A DNA stretch of 64,000 nucleotides, from NCBI RefSeq assembly GCF_014695575.1, contig NZ_JACJOO010000009.1, positions 1 through 64,000 of the forward strand. Direction: 5' to 3'. Origin of the DNA: Leptolyngbya sp. FACHB-8. Its GTDB lineage: Bacteria; Cyanobacteriota; Cyanobacteriia; Elainellales; Elainellaceae. Below the pieces are notes generated by a model, which saw only the letters and a program-made list of their open reading frames with translations, did no database searches and had not been told where the DNA came from. Numbering within the stretch: the stretch's first letter is position 1; the number at the start of each line of letters is the position of its first letter. Made by a program: the position numbers and the translations under genes. This document shows, piece by piece, positions 47,797 to 55,140 of this stretch.

Positions 47797-49008
47797 CTAA
47801 CCCATCTGATCCACTGGGAAGGCCGTAGGCCGTACTGTAATCGAGAGAACTCGGCCTTCTCGGTTTACTTCTAGCTGAAGGCGATCGCCCACTCGTACGC
47901 TTTCCACCTGTTCCTGAACCTCTGTTGAGGTTTTTACGTCGACCCCATTAATCTTTACAATTACATCTCCCGCTTGGAGCCCGGCTTCCTGAGCTGGTGT
48001 TTGCTCCATCACTTGTACAATCAGCACGCCTTCATCCACTTCAATCTTGGCGGTAATCTCAGTTTCCTCTGCCACGCGGCGCTTGATGTCGGGAGTCAAA
48101 TCAATCATTTGTATCCCTAAATAGGGATGCTGGGCATTGCCGTTAGAAAAGAGCTGCTCTGAAATACGCTGGGCCGTTTCGATGGGAATGGCAAACCCCA
48201 ATCCCTGAGCGTTGGCCCGAATGGCCGTGTTAATTCCAATGACTTCACCCCGGTCATTCAGTAGCGGTCCTCCCGAATTACCAGGGTTGATGGCCGCGTC
48301 AGTCTGAATGAACCGCACGCGGCGATCGGGCACCCCTACCTGAGAGCTACTGCGACCTGTGGCGCTGATAATGCCCGCAGTGACGGTATTGTCGAGGCCC
48401 AAAGGGTTGCCGATGGCGATCGCCCACTGCCCCGGAATCAGCGCTTCGGAGCTACCCAGGGTCACGGTTGGAAGATTTGTCGCATCAATTTTTACTGCCG
48501 CCACATCCGTCACCGGGTCAACCCCAACCACTTGGCCTTCCAGCACCCGTCCATCCTTCAGCGTTACCTGCACCTTATCAGCCCCTTGCACCACATGGGC
48601 ATTGGTGATGATGTGGCCTTCTTTGCTAACAATGAAGCCTGAACCAGTGCCCTGTTCAATCCGCTCGGGCATGGGCATCTCCTGCTCCCCGAAAAAGCGG
48701 CGGAAAAAGGGGTTTTCAAGTTCACCCGGTCCGTTGCCGCCAACCTTACGTGAGGAGTCAATCCGCACCACAGCCGGGCCAACCCGTTCTACAGCCTCCG
48801 CTATAAAATTGCGGCTTTGTGGAGCAGATGCAGCTGGCAACGATGGCAGCGTTATATCAGTCTGGCTCGTAATAGCGCGTGCTACTGGCTTTGGGCTTAG
48901 AGCCATAGGCTGTTCTGGTTGTCGCAGCGCGTAAAGCCGATATCCACCTACCAATCCAGTTGCGATACCCGCGGAAAGAAGGGTCAGGTATAGTGCCACT
49001 TGTTTCAT
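47797..49008 (-). CDS. HtrA/Deg-type serine protease
   Basis: A 403-residue Deg-family protease with an N-terminal membrane anchor (residues ~4-26), the trypsin-like catalytic triad His138 (TNAHVVQGAD), Asp168 (TDVAAVKID) and Ser245 (NPGNSGGPLL), and one PDZ domain (~295-395; YLGIQMIDLTPDIKRR, EAGLQAGDVIVKINGVDV). One PDZ domain fits the cyanobacterial HhoA/HhoB/HtrA group, which act in the periplasm or thylakoid lumen on damaged proteins. Which of the three orthologues it is cannot be decided from sequence alone. Confidence 0.94.
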   Translation of the reverse strand: MKQVALYLTLLSAGIATGLVGGYRLYALRQPEQPMALSPKPVARAITSQTDITLPSLPAASAPQSRNFIAEAVERVGPAVVRIDSSRKVGGNGPGELENPFFRRFFGEQEMPMPERIEQGTGSGFIVSKEGHIITNAHVVQGADKVQVTLKDGRVLEGQVVGVDPVTDVAAVKIDATNLPTVTLGSSEALIPGQWAIAIGNPLGLDNTVTAGIISATGRSSSQVGVPDRRVRFIQTDAAINPGNSGGPLLNDRGEVIGINTAIRANAQGLGFAIPIETAQRISEQLFSNGNAQHPYLGIQMIDLTPDIKRRVAEETEITAKIEVDEGVLIVQVMEQTPAQEAGLQAGDVIVKINGVDVKTSTEVQEQVESVRVGDRLQLEVNREGRVLSITVRPTAFPVDQMG

Positions 49009-49289
49009 AAAGCAATGGAAGGGGTGGATAAAGTTGCGGATAAATTGAACGTTTGCTTCTAATCACGGTTTGTAGAAGGGTCCGCTAGACTGAAACCATT
49101 GAGGTAGCTCTACAGAAGAGCTTTTACTTCCCCAAGATAGTTTCCTCCTAATGGTAACGAACATCCTTCTTTTCCTGATGGTTCGGTCCATAGTTTGGAG
49201 TGATCTAACTCATAACCAGGAGCGCTAGCCCATAGCTCACCTGGTTTAATTGTGGCCCCCGTCTATTCTGACTCACCTCTGAACGATCT

Positions 49290-50204
49290 ATGACTTTGCT
49301 TCCCCGGTTTGTTTCACTTGCATTCGGTCTGGTTACCTTAGGGACTGGGCTGCTGGCACTGCCACTGGAGGCAATAGCCATACCCGGCTCCCAACGAGTC
49401 GCCCAAGCTTCTTCACCGAACGGCGCTCTTTGCCCAGAAGCCGCACTCTCTCGTCTGCGCCGCCACCGCATTGCCACCGGAGAAACTCTGACCTCTCTGG
49501 CTCAGCAGTACGATCTGATTCCCGCAACACTGATGGGTTTCAACCCTGTTCTGCGCAACGGCAACGCCCCGGTCGGGACAGAAATTGTGATTCCTCCCTA
49601 CAACGGCATCCGCGTAGAAGTTCCAGCAGGAAGCACCTGGCGGGACGTAGCAGCAGCTTACGGGGTACGAGCGGATGTCCTCTTTGAGGTGAATGGCTGT
49701 ACCCAAAACGCCCCCAGGGTTGTTTTCATTCCAGGGATCAACTGGGCTCCGACACCTGTAGCTCAGGTGGTTGAATCTAACCCAACGTTGTCCCGCTACC
49801 CGCTGCCCAATGAGGCGGAGGTCGTCACAGGTTACGGTTGGCAAGTTAATTTCTTGACCAGTCAGATGGCCTTCCACAGTGGGGTAGATTTACAGGCGGC
49901 TGCAGGAACCCCAGTGTTGGCCGCCCAAGATGGCACCGTCGCCTTCGCCTCAACCCAGGGGAACTATGGCAATTTAGTGGTGCTCAATCATGCAGGCGGA
50001 CTACAAACCCGCTATGCCCAACTGGCGACGATTGATGTTGCAGTGGGACAAACGGTTAGAAGAGGCGATCGCCTGGGTACGGTCGGGCAAACGGGGGATG
50101 CCTCCACTCCTCACCTGCATTTTGAGGTTCGCTCTAACTCTAGCCTAGGCTGGGTAGCCGAAAGCCCCACCCAATTCTTTCCCAGCATGGAAGTAGGACG
50201 CTGA
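49290..50204 (+). CDS. LysM / M23 metallopeptidase
   Basis: The 304-residue exported protein has a signal peptide (FVSLAFGLVTLGTGLLALPLEAIA), two LysM repeats (IATGETLTSLAQQYDLIPATL, ~52-95; VPAGSTWRDVAAAYGVRADVL, ~110-150) and a C-terminal M23 (LytM) domain with the zinc-ligand motifs FHSGVDLQAAAGTPV and HLHFEVR. It should cut peptidoglycan peptide bridges or, like EnvC/NlpD, activate amidases. Terminator at 50229-50270. Confidence 0.94.
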   Translation: MTLLPRFVSLAFGLVTLGTGLLALPLEAIAIPGSQRVAQASSPNGALCPEAALSRLRRHRIATGETLTSLAQQYDLIPATLMGFNPVLRNGNAPVGTEIVIPPYNGIRVEVPAGSTWRDVAAAYGVRADVLFEVNGCTQNAPRVVFIPGINWAPTPVAQVVESNPTLSRYPLPNEAEVVTGYGWQVNFLTSQMAFHSGVDLQAAAGTPVLAAQDGTVAFASTQGNYGNLVVLNHAGGLQTRYAQLATIDVAVGQTVRRGDRLGTVGQTGDASTPHLHFEVRSNSSLGWVAESPTQFFPSMEVGR

Positions 50205-50228
50205 ACGATTACAACCCCAGCCAGTAAG

Positions 50229-50270
50229 GAAAGGTGCATGGAGCTTTTGGTTCCACGCACCTTTCTTTTT
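50229..50270 (+). terminator. Intrinsic terminator after the M23 peptidase gene
   Basis: Arms 50229-50242 and 50252-50265 (14 bp, with small internal mismatches) are followed by a T-run at 50266-50270. It may also serve the small convergent gene at 50288. Confidence 0.8.
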
Positions 50271-50287
50271 AGGCCAGAGTCAAAAAA

Positions 50288-50533
50288 CTACGAGGCAAGT
50301 GCCATGTCGGATGAGGCATTCAGGAAACGTTCGAGATAAAGATAAACCCCTTCATTGGCCTGAAAGGAAATACTAATGTGATCGACAGCTTGTTCCACGG
50401 CCAAGATGTCGACCTGATAGTGCGGCATGATCAAAAAATTGAGCCAATCGGCAATCTCAGAAAAGGGGACATGAAGCCGTCCTAGACAACATCCATCAAC
50501 CAGTTCTGTAGAAAAGCAAGGACTTGGGTGCAT
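50288..50533 (-). CDS. Small hypothetical protein
   Basis: An 81-residue frame I do not recognise: MHPSPCFSTELVDGCCLGRLHVPFSEIADWLNFLIMPHYQVDILAVEQAVDHIS... It has three cysteines near the start, no signal peptide or membrane segment, and a mixed helix/strand composition that looks protein-like. It is the only open frame in the space between the M23 terminator and the DUF4278 leader. Could be lineage-specific. Confidence 0.55.
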   Translation of the reverse strand: MHPSPCFSTELVDGCCLGRLHVPFSEIADWLNFLIMPHYQVDILAVEQAVDHISISFQANEGVYLYLERFLNASSDMALAS

Positions 50534-50909
50534 CTTAAACCCCTTATATGCTCAACCTGAACTATCTTGCATCACAAATAGTACATTTGAACTTATTATT
50601 CACAAGTTCTCTCAATCCGGCAAGAGAGATTTTCTAAAGAATTTACACAACTCTTAGTTTTCGGTTCTGCCCAATTGCGGCCCCATGGCGACACTAAGAT
50701 TCAGCCGAGCCCAACTTTACAGAAATTCATTTGACAAAAATTGGCAAAACGGTAACATTAAATACAGAAAGCATTTTTCTTTCTTGCCTAAAGCCTGGCT
50801 CGTCATCTGTAGTAAGCCCTTTTGGTCCTGCTTTTCTACAATGAGTCGTTGTCCTCTCTTCATCCAGGTTGGTTCCCAAGGATTTGTTTTCGTTTCTTAA
50901 GAGGTGACT
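50534..50909. other. 376-bp divergent intergenic region
   Basis: It carries a candidate promoter for the DUF4278 gene at 50731-50758 and a long A/T-rich leader. A plus-strand frame at 50685-50900 is not called; it has no domain and overlaps the promoter. Confidence 0.5.
50731..50758 (+). promoter_or_regulatory. Candidate sigma70 promoter of the DUF4278 gene
   Basis: TTGACA (50731-50736) and TAACAT (50753-50758) are spaced by 16 bases. This would give a leader of about 145 nt before the ATG at 50910. Confidence 0.45.
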
Positions 50910-51086
50910 ATGGAACTTCACTATCGCGGCGCGGCTTACAGTGCTCCAGACACAGGAGTGGAATTTTCTGAAGGTGATGTTATTGGCCAATATCGGGGAG
51001 CGGCGTTGAAAGCTCACCGGCTTAACAATGCCCCCAGTGAAACAGCCAAACCCCGGATGAAATATCGCGGGGCCTGGGTACAGTAA
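50910..51086 (+). CDS. DUF4278 domain protein
   Basis: A 58-residue protein: MELHYRGAAYSAPD, GDVIGQYRGAALKAHRL and KPRMKYRGAWVQ show the short repeated x-Y-R-G-x motif that defines DUF4278, frequent and often multi-copy in cyanobacteria. Function unknown. ATG at 50910 has a GAGGTG ribosome site at 50901-50906, so the in-frame start two codons earlier is unlikely. Confidence 0.88.
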   Translation: MELHYRGAAYSAPDTGVEFSEGDVIGQYRGAALKAHRLNNAPSETAKPRMKYRGAWVQ

Positions 51087-51208
51087 ATCTCTTGAGAGAT
51101 TTTGAAGTTTTCCCTAAAGTCTCTGCCTATAGTTTTGTGGATGTAGCGAACTCAACACCCCGAGAGGGGTGTTTTTCTTTAGGCTAATTTTCTTCGAATG
51201 CCAATATA

Positions 51209-51470
51209 GGCTCAGTTTGGGCAAGCTGAAGTGTCCATTTTGGCATGTGCGCAGCACACGCCAAGAAGGGCGTTTTCGAGCGCCGCATATGGCGTGACAT
51301 TCGAAAACGCCCTTCATTCAAACTCAGCAATTCTCAGTATGGGTATCAAAGCCAAGAGTTCACGCCCTAGGGGCGTGAACTCTTGGCTTTGATACCCGAA
51401 AACCGCGCGCCAAAGGCGCGCGGTTTTCGGGCCTGATTTCAAAATGAGAATTGCTGGTTCAAACTGCTGA
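51209..51470. mobile_element. Element family A, copy 3 (interrupted by B)
   Basis: It aligns with copy 1 from ggctcagtttggg through gcaagctgaagtg, hairpin 1 (ttggcatgtgc/gcacacgccaa) and hairpin 2 (outer arms gggcgttttcga/tcgaaaacgccc). Its right end is split by a family B element at 51325-51456. Together A and B fill most of the 457-bp space between the DUF4278 gene and the 61-codon gene at 51544. Confidence 0.7.
51325..51456. mobile_element. Element family B, copy 2, with near-perfect target duplication
   Basis: This 132-bp copy has perfect 12-bp terminal inverted repeats (cagcaattctca / tgagaattgctg). It is flanked by attcaaact (51316-51324) and gttcaaact (51457-51465), an 8-of-9 direct repeat. 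Hairpin I arms are 51341-51367/51371-51397 (27 bp perfect, TAG loop); hairpin II arms are 51397-51411/51415-51429 (15 bp perfect, AAA loop, two more pairs possible outside). Same length as copy 1. Confidence 0.85.
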
Positions 51471-51543
51471 ATTTGGCTCTTTCAAAAAACGGCCTGAACA
51501 AATGGCGATAGAATGCTGGAACGTTTGAAGCTCAATTTTTTTT

Positions 51544-51729
51544 ATGACAGAAGACATTAGGATGATTGGCAAAGTGGTAGGAATTTCTGCCCTTTTGGCA
51601 ATCGCCATTCGTTATGGAGCCCCCCTGGTTACCTGGCCAAGCGGTGCTCCAGTGGTGGTTACTTTAATTGTATTGCCCTCTATACTGGTGGGTCTGCTTC
51701 TTTTCTGGCGGGGACAGCAAGCATGTTAG
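51544..51729 (+). CDS. Small two-segment membrane protein
   Basis: A 61-residue hydrophobic protein with two predicted membrane segments (VVGISALLAIAIRYGAPLV and VVVTLIVLPSILVGLLLFW). It is unknown to me. Its last codons overlap the start of the ADP-ribosylglycohydrolase gene by seven bases (51723-51729), which suggests translational coupling and a shared mRNA. Confidence 0.7.
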   Translation: MTEDIRMIGKVVGISALLAIAIRYGAPLVTWPSGAPVVVTLIVLPSILVGLLLFWRGQQAC

Positions 51730-52538
51730 GGGCGATCGCCGGAGACGTTGTTGGCTCCGTTTATGAATTTAATAATTACCGTTCCAAAGACTTTTCGCTT
51801 CTCCAGGCGACCTCCACCTTTACGGATGACACGATCCTGACGGTTGCCGTTGCAGATGCGCTGCTCACAGGCGTGGACTATGTCACTGCCTTCAAGCAGT
51901 ATTACCAACGCTATCCCAACCCCTGTGGCAGCTATGGTGCTCGCTTTGCTCAATGGGCGGCCTCCAGCACACCCGAACCCTACAACAGTTGGGGAAATGG
52001 CTCAGCGATGCGGGTCAGCCCCATCGGGTTTGCTCTAGATACCCTGGAGGCGGTGCTACACGAGGCAGAGCGAAGTGCTGCCGTTACCCACAACCATCCT
52101 GAAGGAATTAAAGGGGCACAAGCAACTGCAACTGCCATTTTCCTAGCACGCCAGGGGGCGTCTAAAGCAGACATCAAGGTTCATGTTGAAACAATTTTTG
52201 GTTACGACCTGAGCCGTAAGCTGGATGACATTCGTCCGGTGTATCGGTTTAATGAATCGTGCCAGGAAACCGTCCCCGAAGCGCTGATTGCATTTCTGGA
52301 AGCAACGGATTTCGAGGATGCCCTGCGTAATGCAGTATCTCTAGGTGGGGATAGCGATACGTTAACCTGCATTACGGGCGGTGTTGCCGAGGCGTTTTAT
52401 GGGGTGCCGGAGGCGATCGCCCAGGCCATTCTTGATCGGCTTGATCCCTTCCTGCGTCAGAAAACAGAAACATTCCGGCAGCAGTTCGGGACTCGGATGC
52501 CTCGTCAATCCAATAACAGAAACGGATGGGCTGTGTGA
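51723..52538 (+). CDS. ADP-ribosylglycohydrolase family protein
   Basis: The 271-residue protein belongs to the DraG/ARH family, which removes ADP-ribose from arginine or other acceptors using two metal ions. It has GAIAGDVVGSVYEF, the metal-binding TFTDDTILTVA (DDT motif), GSAMRVSPIG and the C-terminal GGDSDTLTCITGGVAEA. Substrate unknown. Start ATG 51723 lies within the preceding small gene. Confidence 0.94.
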   Translation: MLGAIAGDVVGSVYEFNNYRSKDFSLLQATSTFTDDTILTVAVADALLTGVDYVTAFKQYYQRYPNPCGSYGARFAQWAASSTPEPYNSWGNGSAMRVSPIGFALDTLEAVLHEAERSAAVTHNHPEGIKGAQATATAIFLARQGASKADIKVHVETIFGYDLSRKLDDIRPVYRFNESCQETVPEALIAFLEATDFEDALRNAVSLGGDSDTLTCITGGVAEAFYGVPEAIAQAILDRLDPFLRQKTETFRQQFGTRMPRQSNNRNGWAV

Positions 52539-52622
52539 GGCAAAGCATTCGGAATAAACCTTTAGACAATCGTGAAATGTTTGCTCTGAATGCTTCGCCC
52601 TTGGCCTTCTACCTTCTATGGC

Positions 52623-53267
52623 CTACCCCTCTGCCTTCTTACGAAACCGCATTCGATAGACAGGCTTATCTTGCTCCAATGTGAATATTTCTCGTTCGGT
52701 CATGACTGGAAATGGGTTGGGAGTTTGTTCAGGAATGCCGGTCTCGCGCTGGAAGATGGGGTGTTCGTGGAAGCGATCGCCCATTTCCAGTAACACTTCC
52801 TCCACATCAGATTGTAAAAAGACTTCGCCGCTGGGGATGAGGAATTGGGCGATCGCCCCCACAACTTCAGGTTGAATAACTCGGCGCTTCTGGTGGCGCT
52901 TTTTAAACCAGGGGTCAGGAAACTGTACAGCGACCTTTTGGAACACCCCGACTGGTAGTGAACTTAGTAGGGGGTGTAGAGCATTATTGGCGTTGCAAAA
53001 GAGGTAATGCAAGTTTTTCAGACCGGCTTCTTGACATGCATCGTTAGCCCGGATAACCAAAGGTTCACGAATTTCCAGCCCCAGGAAGTTCCAGTCAGGT
53101 TGTTGGGCCGCCATTTCTAAAAGGAAGCTACCCCGTGCACAACCAATGTCAAGCAGCAGCGGCTGTTGGGGCGAGGCATAGATTTGTGACCAATTCGGTG
53201 GCTGAATCGGAGTCTGATATTTCTGACTAAGAGGGTTTACGTGCTGCCGTACTCGAACGATTGACAA
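52623..53267 (-). CDS. trmB: tRNA (guanine-N7)-methyltransferase
   Basis: It methylates G46 in the tRNA variable loop. The 214-residue enzyme has the SAM motif LLDIGCARGSFLLEMA, LEIREPLV, and the characteristic VQFPDPWFKKRHQKRRVI. The start appears to be a rare TTG at 53267, because it gives the conserved MSIVRVRQHVNPLSQKY opening and a GGAGTG site lies about eight bases upstream; no in-frame ATG is available. Confidence 0.94.
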   Translation of the reverse strand: MSIVRVRQHVNPLSQKYQTPIQPPNWSQIYASPQQPLLLDIGCARGSFLLEMAAQQPDWNFLGLEIREPLVIRANDACQEAGLKNLHYLFCNANNALHPLLSSLPVGVFQKVAVQFPDPWFKKRHQKRRVIQPEVVGAIAQFLIPSGEVFLQSDVEEVLLEMGDRFHEHPIFQRETGIPEQTPNPFPVMTEREIFTLEQDKPVYRMRFRKKAEG

Positions 53268-53329
53268 ATTTCATCACTCCTGTTGAAAATAAGCCTTTTC
53301 CAGGCTACAGCAATTTTCTGACACCTATA

Positions 53330-53383
53330 TATAGCGGGTGTATCCCACTTTTACAAAAGTGGGATACACCCTACATAGCTATA
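53330..53383. repeat. 17-bp perfect hairpin beside element B copy 3
   Basis: Arms 53336-53352 and 53355-53371 pair perfectly around a two-base loop. Outer arms tatagc (53330-53335) and gctata (53378-53383) extend it with a bulge. It lies nine bases left of element B copy 3. Confidence 0.85.
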
Positions 53384-53391
53384 ACCCTTTC

Positions 53392-53520
53392 CAGCAATTC
53401 TCATTGTGGGCTTCAACGCCAAGAGTTCGTGCCTTACGGGCACGAACTCTTGGCGTTGAAGCCCGAACTGCTCGCGTGGAGCGAGCGGTTTTCGGGTTGG
53501 ATGCCAAAATGAGAACGCAG
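53392..53520. mobile_element. Element family B, copy 3 (right end decayed)
   Basis: A 129-bp copy starting cagcaattctca and ending in a decayed repeat (tgagaacgcag). Hairpin I arms are 53408-53433/53439-53464 (26 bp perfect, loop TTACG). Hairpin II is weaker (aactgctcgc/gcgagcggtt). No clear target duplication. The element ends ten bases before the stop of the cold-shock/DUF1294 gene. Confidence 0.75.
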
Positions 53521-53530
53521 AAATGTTGAT

Positions 53531-54157
53531 TTAACTGACTTCAAACCGGCCGGAAAGTGCCCAACCTAACCACACAATCCAAAAGAGTTGGTGAAGGATA
53601 ACAATGGCCCAAAATTCAATCTGATAGGACTCTTTTCTGCTTTTATGGCGAAGTTTTCGCTGGGCAACGAAGCCTCCTACCCATCCACCCGCGAATTCTA
53701 GAACATGCAATGTTCTTTCTGGAATTCTCCGGGTTCTTCGTTTGGCAGAGGATTTATCGTTGGCATAGCAGGCAAAGGTTAACAAGCTCATTCCGGGATA
53801 GAGCAGGAGGGGCAACATGTTCATGGTCAACCAGGCAAAATGTAGGGACCCCGCCAGCGGCAGAATGGAAAGCAGCAAGAGCTCGACTACAGGAAAAGAG
53901 AATTTAGGCGGGTGTCGAGAAGATTCTGGAGACGGCTTACACCGTGCCCCTTGAATAAAGGCATTTTGTGCACGAAGCTTACCTTCTTGAAGCGTTGAAT
54001 AGTAATAGATGACGTCTCCAACTTGCGGTCGACGTGTTGAATCTTTTAATTCAGAAATATGCAGAAAAACATCCTGGCTGCCATCAGCAGGGCGAATAAA
54101 TCCAAAACCCTTTGCATCTTTCCAGGCTGTCAGTTGTCCCTTCTGGAGAACAGACAT
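53531..54157 (-). CDS. Cold-shock domain / DUF1294 membrane fusion
   Basis: The 208-residue protein joins an N-terminal cold-shock domain (KGQLTAWKDAKGFGFIRPADGSQDVFLHISEL, with RNP1 KGFGFI and RNP2 DVFLHI) to a DUF1294 membrane domain of three or four segments (VVELLLLSILPLAGSL..., ILHQLFWIVWLGWALSG) with the family motif YANDKSSAKRRTRRIPERTLHVLEFAGGW. This fusion is known in several bacterial groups. It suggests a nucleic-acid-binding face anchored to the membrane; function is unknown. Confidence 0.92.
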   Translation of the reverse strand: MSVLQKGQLTAWKDAKGFGFIRPADGSQDVFLHISELKDSTRRPQVGDVIYYYSTLQEGKLRAQNAFIQGARCKPSPESSRHPPKFSFPVVELLLLSILPLAGSLHFAWLTMNMLPLLLYPGMSLLTFACYANDKSSAKRRTRRIPERTLHVLEFAGGWVGGFVAQRKLRHKSRKESYQIEFWAIVILHQLFWIVWLGWALSGRFEVS

Positions 54158-54364
54158 AGCACACCTTCACGGCTATACTCCTTACTGTAGGTTTCCCTAG
54201 CCTAAAAAAATATCTAAAACTCTTTCTTTTTGTCGTAATTCATTCCAACAATATTCTTTTGACAAGACCAATTTTCGTGATTGAAGGGCACAGAAAATCA
54301 ATCTTTTCAAATAGCTTTTGAGAGCTCGATTTTGATAGTAGATCTTGCCTGTAAAATCATCTCT

Positions 54365-54676
54365 TTAACGAGCGTTGCGTTCAGCAATCAGCACATCTGC
54401 TAGATTTTCGGGAATGCTGTCCAGATCGGTGTAGCCATTGGAAGGAAGGATTGGGGAGCGGAAGGTGTAGGACGGTTCGCATTCGCCGGAGTCATACACC
54501 TGAATAATCCACTCATCGGGTAAACCTTCAAAGCCAATTTCGACAACGTACCAGTCCTCTCCTAGGGGGCGAGCGCTGCGAATGGTAAACCATTCTTGAT
54601 ACTCAAGCGAAAGGCTCCAGGCGTCCAGGAGAAAAGCAAGTGCTTGTTGTCCCGCCTCGTTTGCTGTGAGCTGCAT
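54365..54676 (-). CDS. Conserved hypothetical protein
   Basis: A 103-residue protein that reads like a small immunity/NTF2-like or YbjN-type fold (QLTANEAGQQALAFLLDAW, DWYVVEIGFEGLPDEWIIQVYDSGECEPSYTFRSP). The Ala-rich helix followed by antiparallel strands looks like a genuine protein, and I believe similar ones occur in other cyanobacteria, but I cannot name the family. No signal peptide or membrane segment. Confidence 0.7.
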   Translation of the reverse strand: MQLTANEAGQQALAFLLDAWSLSLEYQEWFTIRSARPLGEDWYVVEIGFEGLPDEWIIQVYDSGECEPSYTFRSPILPSNGYTDLDSIPENLADVLIAERNAR

Positions 54677-55140
54677 AGGATCAGGATGAGATAAATTGCA
54701 ACGTATTACAGACCTGATGATCGGCCTCGCTCATACTTATCTTCATACTTACATCAGTCTTTATCGGGCTGTCACAGTCCGAAATGATTTGTGAGATTGC
54801 CTCAGGCTAAGGCTCAAAGGTGATGTAAGCCTTTCCAATCTCAATTTCAACATAAGCTGGACCTTATCTACATTCTGCCTGTGCAGCTTCATATTGAACC
54901 GGTATAAGTAAGCTCAACCCAAATGTTTTTTTATACATTAGTTCGGACGGTTTTTCTGAAACCCTTGATTTTGCGTGTGCGAAGCGCACGCAAAATCAAG
55001 GGTTTCAGAAAAACTGTGCAGAGTATTGTTTATAGCAACTTATAGCAAATATCAAAGCTGGTTAAAAAACCATTACACATTATGGTTCTTTAACCGGAGA
55101 TCGCATTGAAGCTGGGAAGCAAAAACTGCTGCGATCGCGT
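54677..55140. other. 464-bp intergenic region with a 31-bp hairpin
   Basis: Both neighbours are on the minus strand. The region is A/T-rich and holds the hairpin at 54950-55014. I see no gene and no further structure. Confidence 0.6.
54950..55014. repeat. 31-bp hairpin with GAA triloop
   Basis: Arms 54950-54980 and 54984-55014 pair over 31 positions with one G.T wobble; the loop is GAA in the context gcgaagc. It lies about 125 bases past the stop of the hybrid kinase (minus strand). Confidence 0.92.
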
